Of a DNA stretch of 64,000 nucleotides, positions 28,154-38,952 are shown one piece after another. Below the pieces are notes generated by a model. It searched no databases. It had not been told where the DNA came from and saw only the letters and a program-made list of their open reading frames with translations. Position numbers and translations under genes: made by a program. The stretch comes from Gordonia namibiensis NBRC 108229 (lineage in GTDB: Bacteria; Actinomycetota; Actinomycetes; Mycobacteriales; Mycobacteriaceae): the NCBI RefSeq assembly GCF_000298235.1, contig NZ_BAHE01000010.1, positions 1 to 64,000 of the forward strand, written 5' to 3'. Numbering within the stretch: the first letter of the stretch is position 1; every line of letters starts with the position of its first letter.

Positions 28154-30232
28154 TCAGTCGTCGTTGCCACCGGCTCCCGGAGCGGTCTTCTGGACCGACA
28201 TCAGGAACTCGATGTTCGTCTTGGTCTTCTTCAGCTGGCTGATGAGCAGGTCGATCGCCTGCTGCGAGTCGAGACCGGACAGGAGACGACGCAGCTTGTG
28301 GACAATCGCGAACTCATCGGGCGAGAGCAGGAGCTCGTCCTTGCGGGTGCCCGACGGGTTGACGTCGACCGCGGGGAACACGCGACGCTCGGAGATCTTG
28401 CGATCGAGCTTGAGCTCGGCGTTGCCGGTGCCCTTGAACTCCTCGAAGATGACCGTGTCACCGGTCGAACCGGTCTCGACCATCGCGGTGGCGATGATGG
28501 TCAGCGATCCGCCGTTCTCGATGTTTCGAGCCGCACCGAGGAATCGCTTCGGCGGGTACAGCGCGGTCGAATCGACACCACCGGAGAGGATTCGGCCCGA
28601 CGCCGGCGATGCGTTGTTGTACGCACGACCCAGACGGGTGATCGAGTCCAGAAGCACCACAACGTCTTTGCCGCTCTCGACGAGACGCTTGGCACGTTCG
28701 ATGGCGAGCTCGGCGACCGAGGTGTGGTCTGACGGCGGCCGGTCGAAGGTCGAGGCGATGACCTCACCCTTGACCGAGCGCTGCATGTCGGTGACCTCTT
28801 CCGGACGCTCGTCGACAAGCACCACCATGAGGTGACATTCCGGGTTGTTGACGGTGATCGCGTTGGCGATGTCCTGCAGGATCGTCGTCTTACCGGCCTT
28901 CGGCGGCGAGACGATCAGTGCACGCTGCCCCTTGCCGATGGGCATGATCAGGTCGATCACGCGGGTGGACAGGCGTTCCGGTGTGGTTTCCAGGCGCAGT
29001 CGCTGGTTCGGGTACAGCGGAGTGAGCTTGTTGAACTCGGGGCGCTTCTTCGCCGCCTCCACGTCACCGCCGTTGACGGTGTCGAGGCGCACCAGCGGGT
29101 TGAACTTCTGGCGCTGGTTCTGCTGGTCACCCTCGCGCGGCACCTTGACCGCGCCGGTGATCGCGTCGCCGCGTCGAAGGCCGTTCTTGCGCACCATGTT
29201 CATCGACACGTAGACGTCGTTGGAACCGGCGAGGTAGCCGGAGGTACGGACGAAGGCGTAGTTGTCGAGCACGTCGAGGATGCCGGCGACGGGCTGCAAC
29301 ACGTCGTCTTCGGAAACCTGCGGCTCGTTCTGGCTGCCGCCGTCACGATCGCGCCCACGACGACGCTCGCGGAAACGGCGTCCCCGGCGACGACCGCCGC
29401 CTTCGCCGTCGTCGTCCCGGTCGTCACGGTTGTCCCGGTTCTGGCCGCCGCCGCGGTTCTGGCCACCGTCGCGATTCTGGTTGTCGCGATTCTGGTTGTC
29501 GCGGTTCTGGCCGCCCTCGCGGTTCTGGCCACCGTCGCGGTTCTGGTTGTCCCGGTTCTGGCCGCCCTCGCGGCTCTGGCCACCGTCGCGGTTCTGGTTG
29601 TCGCGGTTCTGGTTCCGGTTGCGGCGATTGCGCTGCTCACCGGCTTCGGAGTCGCCGCCCTTCGGCGAATCCGCCTTGGCGTCGTCCTTCGACTCGCCAC
29701 CCTTGGAGGACTGGTCGGCGTTCTGCTCGCCGGCCTCCGGGTTCACGTTCTTCTTGCCCGAGCGGGAGGCCTGACCGGAATCACCGTCTTCGGCGGACTC
29801 GACGATCGACAGCTGCCCGTCCTCGGACGAGGCCTTGGCGCTCCGGCGCCGAGTCTCGGAGGTCTTGGTGTCGGCCTTGGCCTCGGCCGAGGCACCCTCG
29901 GTGGCCTTTACCTCGGTTTTCTTGGCTTCGGTGTTCTTGGCTTCGGTGTTCTTGGCTTCAGGGCTCTTGGCCTCGGCCTTGGCGTCTGCGGTCTTGGCGG
30001 CTCCGCCGCCCTGGCGCTCCTTGATGGCGGCGATCAGATCGCCCTTGCGCATCCCGGAGGTGCCCTTGATGCCGAGTTCACCGGCAACGGTCCGCAGCTC
30101 GCTGAGCACCATGCCGGACAGGCCGGTACGTGCTGCACGAGCGCGTGTCTTGGCCGGTTGCCCCGAGTCAGGGCCGGCCGAACCCGCGGATTCCTGCTCG
30201 GCAGGTGCGGTGATCAGGTCCGTATCTGTCAC
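28154..30232 (-). CDS. rho: transcription termination factor Rho with long disordered insert
   Basis: The 692-residue Rho is far longer than the 419 residues of E. coli Rho. Residues 1-75 form the N-terminal helical domain (LSELRTVAGELGIKG). Residues 76 to about 300 are low-complexity: first Ala/Lys/Glu/Thr repeats, then a run of NRDNQ/NRDGG/NREGG units, then an Arg-rich block. The RNA-binding cold-shock-like domain follows (GILDVLDNYAFVRTSGYL), then the ATPase with Walker A SPPKAGKTT and Walker B VVVLLDSITRLGRAYN. It is a hexameric RNA helicase that ends transcription. The GTG at 30232 has AAGGA upstream. Long Rho inserts are known in actinobacteria; this one is notably Asn-rich. Confidence 0.95.
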   Translation of the reverse strand: MTDTDLITAPAEQESAGSAGPDSGQPAKTRARAARTGLSGMVLSELRTVAGELGIKGTSGMRKGDLIAAIKERQGGGAAKTADAKAEAKSPEAKNTEAKNTEAKKTEVKATEGASAEAKADTKTSETRRRSAKASSEDGQLSIVESAEDGDSGQASRSGKKNVNPEAGEQNADQSSKGGESKDDAKADSPKGGDSEAGEQRNRRNRNQNRDNQNRDGGQSREGGQNRDNQNRDGGQNREGGQNRDNQNRDNQNRDGGQNRGGGQNRDNRDDRDDDGEGGGRRRGRRFRERRRGRDRDGGSQNEPQVSEDDVLQPVAGILDVLDNYAFVRTSGYLAGSNDVYVSMNMVRKNGLRRGDAITGAVKVPREGDQQNQRQKFNPLVRLDTVNGGDVEAAKKRPEFNKLTPLYPNQRLRLETTPERLSTRVIDLIMPIGKGQRALIVSPPKAGKTTILQDIANAITVNNPECHLMVVLVDERPEEVTDMQRSVKGEVIASTFDRPPSDHTSVAELAIERAKRLVESGKDVVVLLDSITRLGRAYNNASPASGRILSGGVDSTALYPPKRFLGAARNIENGGSLTIIATAMVETGSTGDTVIFEEFKGTGNAELKLDRKISERRVFPAVDVNPSGTRKDELLLSPDEFAIVHKLRRLLSGLDSQQAIDLLISQLKKTKTNIEFLMSVQKTAPGAGGNDD

Positions 30233-30675
30233 GGAAGTCCTTTCGTTCCTCCCGCAGACGGAAGCTGCGAGAGGTCTACGTTTCCCTGCTGTGTACGCGA
30301 GGGAGTCCGTCCGCGTTGGACGGTAGGGGGTGAACGGTCAGAGAGATGTTCGGTCCCGCTGCGAGCGTGCTCGGGAGCCACCCGTGCTTCGGCACCGTCG
30401 ACAGAGACCCACGACCCCGGCCGGATACGATCGGTGGCCCCGATCGGTGATGGATGAGAAGCACGGCGGGACAAGCCCGCGCGGCTAGACCAGAATATGT
30501 TAACCCCGTTCGCATGATAGGGGCAACACGCCGAAAGTGCCAAATGGAGACATCGATCGGAAATTGTGATCCTCGGCTGGACACCGCTGAACACCTCGTT
30601 CCCAACGTGCGTTGCACGTCGGGTATTCCCCGGGCGCCCCGTGACGAAACGCCTCCACCGCGAGGAGCGTCGAAC
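30233..30675 (-). other. intergenic region thrB-rho, long rho leader
   Basis: No gene is supported in these 443 bp. On the minus strand there is a promoter (30543-30514) about 280 bp before the rho start codon, leaving a long untranslated leader. A short imperfect hairpin, CCCAACGTGC with GCACGTCGGG (30601-30623), lies just after thrB and could end that transcript, though no T-run follows. Rho leaders are often sites of autogenous termination; the length here fits that, but no specific element was identified. Confidence 0.5.
30514..30543 (-). promoter_or_regulatory. rho promoter
   Basis: On the minus strand TTGGCA (30543-30538) and TATCAT (30519-30514) are 18 nt apart, a good sigma-A type match. 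It faces rho and is the best candidate in the gap. Confidence 0.6.
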
Positions 30676-31623
30676 TCAGCCCGCGCTGATGTCCACGCCG
30701 CCGGCAATGGCCACCGAATGCGTGGTGAAACCGAGTCCTTGCGCGAGCAGCCGGATGTCGGCCGGGATCGGCCCGGTACCCAGCACGAGCACCGTGGGCC
30801 CGGCGCCGGAGACCGTCGCGGCATGTCCGCGCGCGCGCAGTTCGGCGACGAGTTCGCTGGTCGGCACCATCGCCGAAGCACGATAGGGCTGGTGCAACCG
30901 GTCCGCCGAGGCGGCCATGAGATTACGCGGGTCGGAGGTCAGCGCCACGACAGCGAGCGCAGCCCGGCTCAGGTTGAAGACCGCATCGGCGCGCGGCACC
31001 TCGTCCGGCAGGAGACCGCGGGTGAACGACGTCGACGACTCGGTGTCGGGGACGAAGACGGTCGCGCACACGTCGGGGTGAACCGACAGCCGGTGGGCGT
31101 GATACGAGTTCACGTCGTCGGTGGTCTCCGTCCAGGTCACGACGACCGAACCGAGGACGCTCGCGGCGGCGTTGTCGGGGTGTCCCTCGAACTCACTGGA
31201 CAACTGGACCAGTTCGTCGGTGGACAACCCGGCGCCGAACCCCGCGGCCGAGATCAAACCGGAGGCCGCGGCGAGGCCGGAGACCGCGGCCGCCGCCGAT
31301 GAACCGAGGCCCCGCGAATGCGGTATCTGGTTGACGCAGCGCAACTTCAGGCCGGGCGCGGACACGCCGGCGTGGGTGAGACCGCGGTTGAGGGCGCGCA
31401 CGACGAGGTGGGACTCGTCGCGCGGAACGTCGGCCGACCCCTCCCCCTCGATGTCCAGCACGATGCCGCCGTCGACGGTTTCGACGATCACCTCGTCGTA
31501 GATGCCCAAAGCGATGCCCAGACAGTCGAATCCCGGTCCGAGGTTCGCGCTCGACGCCGGCACCCGGACGCGCGCCGAGACACCCACGGGCAGCTGACGT
31601 GTCGCCACCCCGGGTTCGGTCAT
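30676..31623 (-). CDS. thrB: homoserine kinase
   Basis: The 315-residue GHMP kinase phosphorylates homoserine in threonine synthesis. It has the N-terminal substrate motif VPASSANLGPGFDCLG, the ATP loop PHSRGLGSSAAAAVSGLAAA and the C-terminal VSGAGPTVLVLG. The start is uncertain: ATGs at 31680, 31641 and 31623 are in frame and none has a well-spaced ribosome site. 31623 is chosen because it gives the usual length. The gene ends the argS-lysA-hom-thrC-thrB operon. Confidence 0.93.
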   Translation of the reverse strand: MTEPGVATRQLPVGVSARVRVPASSANLGPGFDCLGIALGIYDEVIVETVDGGIVLDIEGEGSADVPRDESHLVVRALNRGLTHAGVSAPGLKLRCVNQIPHSRGLGSSAAAAVSGLAAASGLISAAGFGAGLSTDELVQLSSEFEGHPDNAAASVLGSVVVTWTETTDDVNSYHAHRLSVHPDVCATVFVPDTESSTSFTRGLLPDEVPRADAVFNLSRAALAVVALTSDPRNLMAASADRLHQPYRASAMVPTSELVAELRARGHAATVSGAGPTVLVLGTGPIPADIRLLAQGLGFTTHSVAIAGGVDISAG

Positions 31624-31660
31624 CTCGCCGTTCTGCGTCATCTCCTCGACCCCGGCGGAC

Positions 31661-32746
31661 TCAGCCGACACCGAGGGCATTCGCCACCGCCACCGGATCG
31701 ACCGGGATCGCCTCGACCTCGGGAATGCCTGCCAGCGCGGTGTCGGGGTCCTTGAGACCGTTGCCGGTCACGGTGCAGACCACCGTCGAGCCGGCCTCGA
31801 TCCAACCGTCGGCACGTGCGGCGAGGAGTCCGGCCACGCTCGCGGCGGATGCCGGCTCCACGAAGACGCCTTCCTTGCCCGCGATCAGGCGGTAGGCCTC
31901 GAGCAGCTTCTCGTCGGTGGCCGCACGGAACTGACCGTTCGACTCCTCCTTGGCGGCGACGGCCTGGTTCCAGCTCGCGGGCGAGCCGATGCGGATCGCG
32001 GTCGCGATGGTCTCCGGCTCCTTGACCGGGGCGCCGTTGACCAGCGGGGCCGCTCCGGCGGCCTGCACGCCGAGCATCCGCGGCACCGAGGACGACACAC
32101 CGTCGGCGTGGTACTCGGTGTACCCCTTCCAGTAGGCCGTGATGTTGCCGGCGTTGCCGACGGGCAGCGCGTGCACGTCGGGCGCGCGGCCGAGGACGTC
32201 GACGATCTCGAAGGCGGCCGTCTTCTGGCCCTCGATGCGGGCCGGGTTGACCGAGTTCACGAGCTCGATCTCACCGAACTCGGCAGTCGCCTTGCGGGCG
32301 AGCTCGAGGCAGTCGTCGAAGTTGCCCTGGACCTGGATGATCTTGGCGCCGTGCATGACCGCCTGGGCGAGCTTGCCCATCGCGATCTTGCCCTGCGGGA
32401 TGAGCACCGCACAGGTGATCCCGGCGCGGGTGGCGTAGGCGGCCGCCGAGGCGGAGGTGTTGCCCGTCGAGGCACACAGCACGGCGGTCTTGCCGTTGTT
32501 GACCGCGTTGCTCACGGCCATGGTCATGCCACGGTCCTTGAACGAGCCGGTCGGGTTGAGACCCTCGACCTTGAGGTAGACCTCGCAACCGGTCAGCGAC
32601 GACAGATGCGGGGCGCTGATCAGGGGGGTGCCGCCCTCGAGCAGGGTGACGACCTTCCAGTCGTCGGCGACGGGCAGCCGCGAACGGTATGCCTCGATCA
32701 GGCCGGGCCACGCGCGGTGCACAGGCGCAGGAGTCGTCTCAGTCAT
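31661..32746 (-). CDS. thrC: threonine synthase
   Basis: The 361-residue PLP enzyme converts O-phosphohomoserine to threonine. The PLP lysine lies in [13 protein letters not shown] and the phosphate-binding loop in [15 protein letters not shown]. The protein is of the short, plastid/actinobacterial type. The ATG at 32746 has GGAAGG five bases upstream and overlaps the end of hom by eight bases. Confidence 0.95.
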   Translation of the reverse strand: MTETTPAPVHRAWPGLIEAYRSRLPVADDWKVVTLLEGGTPLISAPHLSSLTGCEVYLKVEGLNPTGSFKDRGMTMAVSNAVNNGKTAVLCASTGNTSASAAAYATRAGITCAVLIPQGKIAMGKLAQAVMHGAKIIQVQGNFDDCLELARKATAEFGEIELVNSVNPARIEGQKTAAFEIVDVLGRAPDVHALPVGNAGNITAYWKGYTEYHADGVSSSVPRMLGVQAAGAAPLVNGAPVKEPETIATAIRIGSPASWNQAVAAKEESNGQFRAATDEKLLEAYRLIAGKEGVFVEPASAASVAGLLAARADGWIEAGSTVVCTVTGNGLKDPDTALAGIPEVEAIPVDPVAVANALGVG

Positions 32747-34082
32747 CGGTACCTTCCAATCGCAACACACTCGACACCTTGATGACGGCGTCCATGTCTT
32801 CTAGCGCCGCAACGCAATCCGACTGCGCGCGGTCCGGGGCCCGATGGGTGACCACGATCAGGCGCGCGTCGTCTCCCGCACCTTCCTGGCGTACCGCGGC
32901 GATGCTCACCGAACGCTTGGTGAACTCACCGGCGACCTGGGCGAGGACGCCCGGGCGGTCGGCCACGCGCATCGAGATGTAGTAGCGGGTGAACACGTCG
33001 TCGATCGGGGCGATCGGCAGCGACGCATAGGTGGACTCCAGCGGACCCCGCCCGCCGTGGACACGGTTGCGCGCAGCCATCACCATGTCGCCGAGCACGG
33101 CCGACGCGGTGGGCGAACCACCGGCACCCTGGCCGTAGAACATCAACCGGCCGGCGTTCTCCGCCTCGACGACCACCGCGTTGAACGCCCCGTTGACGGT
33201 GGCGAGCGGGTGGGTCAGCGGGATCAGCGCCGGGTACACGCGCGCCGAGACCCGCTGGGAGCCGTCGACATCGCGCACCCGCTCGCAGATCGAGAGCAGC
33301 TTGATCGTGCAGTCGAACTTCTTCGCGGCGACCAGGTCGGCCGCGGTCACCGAGGAGATGCCCTCGCGGTGGACGTCGGCGGCGGTGACCCGCGAATGGA
33401 AGGCGATCGACGCGAGGATCGCGGCCTTGGCCGCCGCGTCGTAACCCTCGACGTCGGCGGTCGGATCGGCTTCGGCGTATCCGAGACGGCCCGCCTCGGC
33501 GAGGGTGTCGGCGTAGTCGGCGCCGGTCTCGTCCATCTCCGACAGGATGAAGTTTGTGGTGCCGTTGACGATTCCGGCGACGCGCTCGACGGTGTCGCCG
33601 GCGAGCGACTGCATCAGCGGGCGGATGACCGGGATCGCACCGGCGACCGCGGCCTCGAAGTAGAGGTCGACCTTCGCCTCGGCGGCCGCGCTCGCGAGTT
33701 CACCGGTGTACTCGGCCAGCAGCGCCTTGTTGGCCGTGACGACCGACTTGCCGCTCTCGAGCGCGGTGCGGATCAGCGCACGGGCCGGGTCGATGCCGCC
33801 CATGAGTTCGACGACGATGTCGACGTCGTCGCGTGCGATCAGCGACGCGGGATCGTCGGTCAGCAGTTCCTGGCCGATCTTGCGCGGCCGGCTGAGATCT
33901 CGCACCGCGACGCCCCGGATCTCCACCGGTGCGCCCACGCGCGCTCGCAGGTCGTCGGCGTTGTCGGTGATGATGCGCACCACCTCGGCACCGACGTTGC
34001 CCATCCCGAGTACCGCCACCCCGATGGGTCGCACGGCATTCACCTCGCTTGTGTCGCTTGCGTTCTGAACAGATCCGGTCAC
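32739..34082 (-). CDS. hom: homoserine dehydrogenase
   Basis: The 447-residue monofunctional enzyme reduces aspartate semialdehyde to homoserine. It has an N-terminal Rossmann domain ([14 protein letters not shown]), a catalytic domain with [14 protein letters not shown] and [18 protein letters not shown], and a C-terminal ACT domain (about 370-447, [20 protein letters not shown]) of the kind that gives threonine feedback inhibition. The GTG at 34082 overlaps the lysA stop (GTGA). Confidence 0.95.
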   Translation of the reverse strand: MTGSVQNASDTSEVNAVRPIGVAVLGMGNVGAEVVRIITDNADDLRARVGAPVEIRGVAVRDLSRPRKIGQELLTDDPASLIARDDVDIVVELMGGIDPARALIRTALESGKSVVTANKALLAEYTGELASAAAEAKVDLYFEAAVAGAIPVIRPLMQSLAGDTVERVAGIVNGTTNFILSEMDETGADYADTLAEAGRLGYAEADPTADVEGYDAAAKAAILASIAFHSRVTAADVHREGISSVTAADLVAAKKFDCTIKLLSICERVRDVDGSQRVSARVYPALIPLTHPLATVNGAFNAVVVEAENAGRLMFYGQGAGGSPTASAVLGDMVMAARNRVHGGRGPLESTYASLPIAPIDDVFTRYYISMRVADRPGVLAQVAGEFTKRSVSIAAVRQEGAGDDARLIVVTHRAPDRAQSDCVAALEDMDAVIKVSSVLRLEGTDD

Positions 34083-35500
34083 GAGCCCACCTCCAGGCTG
34101 AGGAAGTCGTCGATGGTCTCGCGCCGCAGCATCACGCGTGCTGCCCCGTCGGCCACGGCCACGACCGGCGGCCGCATGGTCATGTTGTACCGGCTCGACA
34201 TCGAGTAGCAGTAGGCGCCGGTGGCGGCGACCGCGATCAGGTCGCCGGGACCCAGATCCTCGGGCAGCCAACAGTCCTTGATGACGATGTCGCCGCTCTC
34301 GCAGTGCTTCCCGACGACGCGGCAGACGACCGCACGTGCGTCGGACACCCGCGAGACCAGCCGGACGTCGTATTCGGCCTGGTACAGGACCGTGCGGATG
34401 TTGTCGCTCATCCCGCCGTCGACGGAGATGTAGCGGCGGGTGGCACCGCCGCCGAGCGCCACGTCCTTGACGGTGCCCACACGATAGAGCGTGACCGTGC
34501 CGGGACCGGCGATCGCGCGACCGGGCTCGACGGCGATGATCGGCATCGGCAGACCGACGGCTTCGGATTCGCGGCGGACGATGTCGGCGAGAGTTTCGGC
34601 GACCTTGCCCACCGGCAGCGGGCGCTCCTCTTCGAGGTACGAGATACCCAGTCCGCCACCAAGATCCACGATCGACATCTGCGAGGTCTTCTCCACGCCG
34701 AACTCGTCGACGACATCGTGGAGCAGGCCGAGGACACGGTGGGCGGCGAGCTCGAAGCCGTCCATGTCGAAGATCTGCGAGCCGATGTGGCTGTGCAGAC
34801 CGACGAGGCGGAGGTTGTCGGTCGCGAAGACCCGACGGATCGCGTCCATCGCGACACCGCCGGCGAGGGCGAAGCCGAATTTCTGGTCCTCGTGGGCTGT
34901 GGAGATGAACTCGTGGGTGTGGGCCTCCACACCGACCGTGACGCGGACGAGCACGTCGGTGACGACTCCCCGCTCGCCCGAGATCGCGTCGAGCCGGTCG
35001 ATCTCGATCATCGAGTCGAGAACCACGTGCCCGATACCGGCGTCGACCGCCGCAGCCAGCTCCTCGGGGCTCTTGTTGTTGCCGTGCAACGCGATTCGCT
35101 CCGCGGGGAAACCGGCACGGAGCGCGATGGCGAGTTCGCCGCCGCTGCACACGTCGAGGGAGAGGCCCTCGTCGTTCACCCAGCGCGCGACCTCGGTGCA
35201 CAGGAAGGCCTTCGATGCGTAGTGCACCCGGCCGTAGGGGCCGAAGGCCGCCATCATGTCGCGGCACCGGGACCGGAAGTCGGCCTCGTCGACGATGAAC
35301 GCCGGGGTGCCGAACTCGGCGGCCAGCTCGCTCACCGGCACGCCGGCGATCCGCAGCTCACCCGACTCGTCGCGGGCGGCGTTGCGCGGCCACACCTGGG
35401 GCGGCAGGGCGGCGAGGACGGCCGGATCGTTCGGGCGCTGCGCGAGGTGCGGGGCGGCCAGGAGTTCGGCGTGCCGCGGGCCGGCCGGGTGCGCGCTCAC
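34079..35500 (-). CDS. lysA: diaminopimelate decarboxylase
   Basis: The 473-residue PLP enzyme makes lysine from meso-diaminopimelate. It has the PLP lysine in VHYASKAFL, then [32 protein letters not shown] and the dimer-interface catalytic cysteine in KHCESGD. The GTG at 35500 overlaps the argS stop by four bases, giving tight coupling through the operon. The order argS-lysA-hom-thrC-thrB is that of M. tuberculosis and Corynebacterium. Confidence 0.95.
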   Translation of the reverse strand: MSAHPAGPRHAELLAAPHLAQRPNDPAVLAALPPQVWPRNAARDESGELRIAGVPVSELAAEFGTPAFIVDEADFRSRCRDMMAAFGPYGRVHYASKAFLCTEVARWVNDEGLSLDVCSGGELAIALRAGFPAERIALHGNNKSPEELAAAVDAGIGHVVLDSMIEIDRLDAISGERGVVTDVLVRVTVGVEAHTHEFISTAHEDQKFGFALAGGVAMDAIRRVFATDNLRLVGLHSHIGSQIFDMDGFELAAHRVLGLLHDVVDEFGVEKTSQMSIVDLGGGLGISYLEEERPLPVGKVAETLADIVRRESEAVGLPMPIIAVEPGRAIAGPGTVTLYRVGTVKDVALGGGATRRYISVDGGMSDNIRTVLYQAEYDVRLVSRVSDARAVVCRVVGKHCESGDIVIKDCWLPEDLGPGDLIAVAATGAYCYSMSSRYNMTMRPPVVAVADGAARVMLRRETIDDFLSLEVGS

Positions 35501-37149
35501 ATCTGCTCCGGAGCGCTGACACCGACCAGTCCGAGGCCGTTCGCCAGGACCTGGCGGGTGGCCTCGCACAGGGCGAGCCGGGCGCGGTGGATGTCGGCCA
35601 CCTCTTCGTCGCCCTGGGGAAGGACGCGGCACTTGGCGTAGAAGCGGTGGTAGGTGCCGGCCAGAACCTCGAGGTAGCGGCAGACACGGTGCGGCTCGCG
35701 CAGGGTGGCCGCGGTGGCCACGACCTCGTCGAAATCCCCGATGGTGCGGATCAATTCACCCTCGGCCGGGTCATCGAGCAGGTCGAGGTGATCGAGCGAG
35801 GACACCACGCCCAGGTCGGCGGCGTTGCGCGCCAACGCCGACATCCGGGCGTGCGCGTACTGCACGTAGTACACCGGGTTGTCGTTGGACTGCTTGGTCA
35901 GCAGGTCCAGGTCGATGTCGATGTTCACGTCCACCGACGAACGGATCAGCGAATACCGCGCGCCGTCGACGCCCACGGCGTCGACGAGATCGTCGAGGGT
36001 GATGACCGTGCCCGCACGCTTCGACATGCGCACCGGCTTGCCGTCCTTGACCAGGTTCACCATCTGGCCGATGAGGACCTCGACGGTGGCCGGATCGTCG
36101 CCCAGCGCAGCCGCGGCGGCCTTGAGGCGGCTGATGTAACCGTGGTGGTCGGCGCCGAGCATGTAGATGCACAGGTTGAAGCCGCGGTTGCGCTTGTCGC
36201 GGTAGTAGGCGATGTCGCCGGCGATGTAGGCGGCGTTGCCGTCGCTCTTGATGACGACACGGTCCTTGTCGTCACCGAAGTCGGTGGACTTCAGCCACCA
36301 CGCACCGTCGTTCTCGTAGAGGTTGCCGTTGCCCTTGAGCTGCTCGATGCACTCGTCGACGAGGCCCGTCGCGAACATCTTGTCCTCGTGGGTGTAGACG
36401 TCGAAGTCGGTGCCGAAATCGTGCAGGCTCTTCTTGATGTGGTCGAACATCAGGTCCACGCCGACGGCGCGGAAGGTCTCGACCCGGTCGGCCTCGGGCT
36501 GCGACAACACGTCGGGCACCTTCGCGACGACCTGGGCGGCGATGTCGCCGATGTAGTCGCCGGCGTAACCGTCCTCCGGGGTCGGGTTGCCCAGCGCCGC
36601 GGCCTCCAGCGACCGCGCGAAGCGGTCGATCTGGGCGCCGTGGTCGTTGAAGTAGTACTCGCGCGTCACGTCCGCGCCGCGAGCGGCCAGAACACGACCG
36701 AGCGCGTCACCGACGGCAGCCCAGCGGGTGCCGCCGAGGTGGATGGGTCCGGTCGGATTGGCCGACACGAACTCGAGGTTGATGATCGAGCCGGCCAGCT
36801 CCTTGCCGCGGCCGTAGCTCTCACCCTGCTCCAGCACGGTCTTCACGACGGTGTTCTGGGCGGCCGCACCGAGCCAGATGTTGACGAAGCCGGGACCGGC
36901 GATCTCCGATTTCGCGATGCCCTCGGCGCCGGCGAAGGCCTCGGCGAGCCAGCCGGCCAGCTCACGCGGCGCCACCCCGAGTCGCTTGCCGAGCTGCAGG
37001 GCGACGTTGGTGGAGTAATCGCCGTGGTCAGCGTGACGGGGGCGCTCGACGACGATGGAGTCGGGCACCAGGTTCTCGTCCAGTCCGCGGTCGCGGACCA
37101 CGGTCAGGGTCACGGCGCGCAGCAGCGCGGCCAGGTCGGCGGGAGTCAC
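35497..37149 (-). CDS. argS: arginyl-tRNA synthetase
   Basis: The 550-residue class I synthetase charges tRNA-Arg. The HIGH-type motif is [14 protein letters not shown] and the KMSKS-type motif is [15 protein letters not shown]. The N-terminal Add-1 domain and the C-terminal DALR helical domain (from about 440) are present. The GTG at 37149 gives the family N-terminus [12 protein letters not shown]. It is the first gene of the lysine/threonine operon, and an argS-lysA link with amino-acid supply control is known in corynebacteria. Confidence 0.95.
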   Translation of the reverse strand: MTPADLAALLRAVTLTVVRDRGLDENLVPDSIVVERPRHADHGDYSTNVALQLGKRLGVAPRELAGWLAEAFAGAEGIAKSEIAGPGFVNIWLGAAAQNTVVKTVLEQGESYGRGKELAGSIINLEFVSANPTGPIHLGGTRWAAVGDALGRVLAARGADVTREYYFNDHGAQIDRFARSLEAAALGNPTPEDGYAGDYIGDIAAQVVAKVPDVLSQPEADRVETFRAVGVDLMFDHIKKSLHDFGTDFDVYTHEDKMFATGLVDECIEQLKGNGNLYENDGAWWLKSTDFGDDKDRVVIKSDGNAAYIAGDIAYYRDKRNRGFNLCIYMLGADHHGYISRLKAAAAALGDDPATVEVLIGQMVNLVKDGKPVRMSKRAGTVITLDDLVDAVGVDGARYSLIRSSVDVNIDIDLDLLTKQSNDNPVYYVQYAHARMSALARNAADLGVVSSLDHLDLLDDPAEGELIRTIGDFDEVVATAATLREPHRVCRYLEVLAGTYHRFYAKCRVLPQGDEEVADIHRARLALCEATRQVLANGLGLVGVSAPEQM

Positions 37150-37305
37150 GGGACACCATCCTATTGGCCGAGGGCTGCTCATCGATAATCGCACCCTCCC
37201 AGAGCGGGGGCAGCCCACCAGTAGACTCGGGTGCGCCGAGCGCGCGTCGGGGGGTACGACCGCCCGCGCGCACGGCGACCCCCCGTCGTACGAGGAAAGA
37301 AGTCA

Positions 37306-38130
37306 ATGGCGCGCAAACCAGGGGCCAACGTCCCCAAGGCTCGTAAGAAGTCCGGGTCCGTACCCACTGCGACCGGCCGGCAGGTCGACTGGATGCTGAT
37401 CGGCGCCGTCGTCGTGGTCATCGGCCTCGTGGCCGGACTCGCGATCTACCTGCTCCCGAAGCTCAACGAGAAGCGCGCCAACGAGAAGGACGACGTGGCG
37501 GTCCAGTCGGCCGAGGGGTTCGTCCCGTCGCCGCAGACCCCGGACCCGTCACAGGGCATCGACGGCGTCACCAAGATCTACTACGAGGCCGGCAAGCACG
37601 TGAACGCCTCGCAGCGCGTCGCCTACGACCAGTCGCCGCCGTTCGGCGGTCCGCATGACGAGATCTGGGCGACCTGTACCGGCGTCGTCTACCCGAACCC
37701 GCTGCGTTCGGAGAACGCCGTCCACGCCCTCGAGCACGGCGCGGTCTGGATCACCTACAACCCGGACACCGTCTCGCCCGAGGATCTCGACTACCTGAAG
37801 CGACTTGTGCGCGGTGAGCAGTACCTGTTCCTGTCGCCGTACCCCGGCCTGGACAAGCCCATCTCGCTGCAGAGCTGGGGTCACCAGCTCAAGCTCGACT
37901 CGGCGAACGACCCGCGGATCGACCAGTTCATCACCTCGCTGCGCCGCAACATGATGCCCGGCGTCTACCCGGAGAACCCGCAGACCGCGGCCTACCCGGA
38001 GACCCAGGCCACCTGTACCGCCATCCCGGGCTTCGATCCGTCGAATCCCCCGCCGGCCGATGAGGGCGAACCCGGCCCCGACGCCGTGCCCATGGACGGC
38101 GGCGGCAACAACCCGATGCCCGCGGGCTGA
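37306..38130 (+). CDS. DUF3105 membrane-anchored protein
   Basis: The 274-residue protein has a basic N-terminus (ARKPGANVPKARKKSG), one membrane helix (about 30-50) and an extracytoplasmic DUF3105 domain (about 95-235) with VYPNPLRSENAVHALEHGAVWITY. Conserved Cys and His residues (WATCTG, LEHGAV, ATCTAIPG) might bind metal or form a disulfide. The C-terminus is Pro/Gly-rich. GAGGAAAG precedes the ATG. The DUF305 gene starts 17 bp downstream; DUF3105 and DUF305 genes are often adjacent in actinobacteria. The function is unknown. Confidence 0.8.
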   Translation: MARKPGANVPKARKKSGSVPTATGRQVDWMLIGAVVVVIGLVAGLAIYLLPKLNEKRANEKDDVAVQSAEGFVPSPQTPDPSQGIDGVTKIYYEAGKHVNASQRVAYDQSPPFGGPHDEIWATCTGVVYPNPLRSENAVHALEHGAVWITYNPDTVSPEDLDYLKRLVRGEQYLFLSPYPGLDKPISLQSWGHQLKLDSANDPRIDQFITSLRRNMMPGVYPENPQTAAYPETQATCTAIPGFDPSNPPPADEGEPGPDAVPMDGGGNNPMPAG

Positions 38131-38147
38131 ACAAGCGAGGAACGACC

Positions 38148-38939
38148 ATGAGCGAGACACCCGAGGGCACGACGACACCCGAGAGCACCGAGACCACCCC
38201 GTCGCGTCGACGCCCGGCTCTGCTCGCACTCGCCGCGGTGGCGGTGCTCCTCGTCGGCGTCGGACTGGGCCTGCTGATCCAGGCGAGCCTGACCGACAAC
38301 TCCTCCGGGAAGGACTTCCCCGCGGCGAACTCGGCGGCGGTCGGTTTCGCACAGGACATGACGCGTCACCACGAGCAGGGCATCGAGATGGCCGCGATCG
38401 AACTCGAGCACGGCACCGATCCGCAGGTGCGCAGCATGGCTTTCGACATCCTGACCGCGCAGAGCAACGAGATCGGCCAGATGCAGTCGTGGCTGAGCCG
38501 CTGGGGCCGGCCCGTCACCAACCCCGGCGAGACGATGGGCTGGATGGGCCACGGACCGTCGACGGAGGCCTCCGGTGACGATCACGGTGACATGGACCAT
38601 GGGGACACGGACCACGGCGACATGGGACACGGGGATCACGGGGCCGCTCCGGCGGCCGACGTCGAGCAGCCGGCCATGCCGGGCATGGCGACCTCGGCCG
38701 AGATGGAGCGGTTCCGCGCGATGCGCGGCCCGGAGGTCGACACGACCTTCCTGCAGCTGATGTTGCGCCACCACGAGGGCGGACTCCACATGATGGAGTA
38801 CGCCGCGAACCCCGACAACGTCTCGCAGCCCTACGTCCGCGACCTCGCGTCGGCGATGGAACGCACGCAGGACAAGGAGATCGGGATCATCAAGGCGATG
38901 CTGGCCGAGCGCAACGCCCAGCCGCTGCCGATGAACTGA
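38148..38939 (+). CDS. DUF305 (CopM-like) protein, His-rich
   Basis: The 263-residue protein has an N-terminal signal anchor (about 24-46) and a DUF305 four-helix region with paired MTRHHEQGIEMA and MLRHHEGGLHMM motifs. A His/Asp/Gly/Met-rich linker (DDHGDMDHGDTDHGDMGHGD, around 144-165) sits between the halves. DUF305 is a ferritin-like fold, and a cyanobacterial member (CopM) binds copper outside the cytoplasm. Metal binding is therefore likely and the metal is uncertain. It is probably co-transcribed with the DUF3105 gene. A hairpin follows the stop. Confidence 0.8.
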   Translation: MSETPEGTTTPESTETTPSRRRPALLALAAVAVLLVGVGLGLLIQASLTDNSSGKDFPAANSAAVGFAQDMTRHHEQGIEMAAIELEHGTDPQVRSMAFDILTAQSNEIGQMQSWLSRWGRPVTNPGETMGWMGHGPSTEASGDDHGDMDHGDTDHGDMGHGDHGAAPAADVEQPAMPGMATSAEMERFRAMRGPEVDTTFLQLMLRHHEGGLHMMEYAANPDNVSQPYVRDLASAMERTQDKEIGIIKAMLAERNAQPLPMN

Positions 38940-38952
38940 CGATCGCCGCACT

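Noticed and set aside
29440..29640. The repetitive DNA here as an intergenic repeat or mobile element
   Set aside because: It is inside rho and codes in frame for the Asn/Arg/Gly-rich insert.
30601..30623. Hairpin after thrB as a definite terminator
   Set aside because: The stem has a mismatch and no T-run follows; it is noted only as a possibility within the leader entry.
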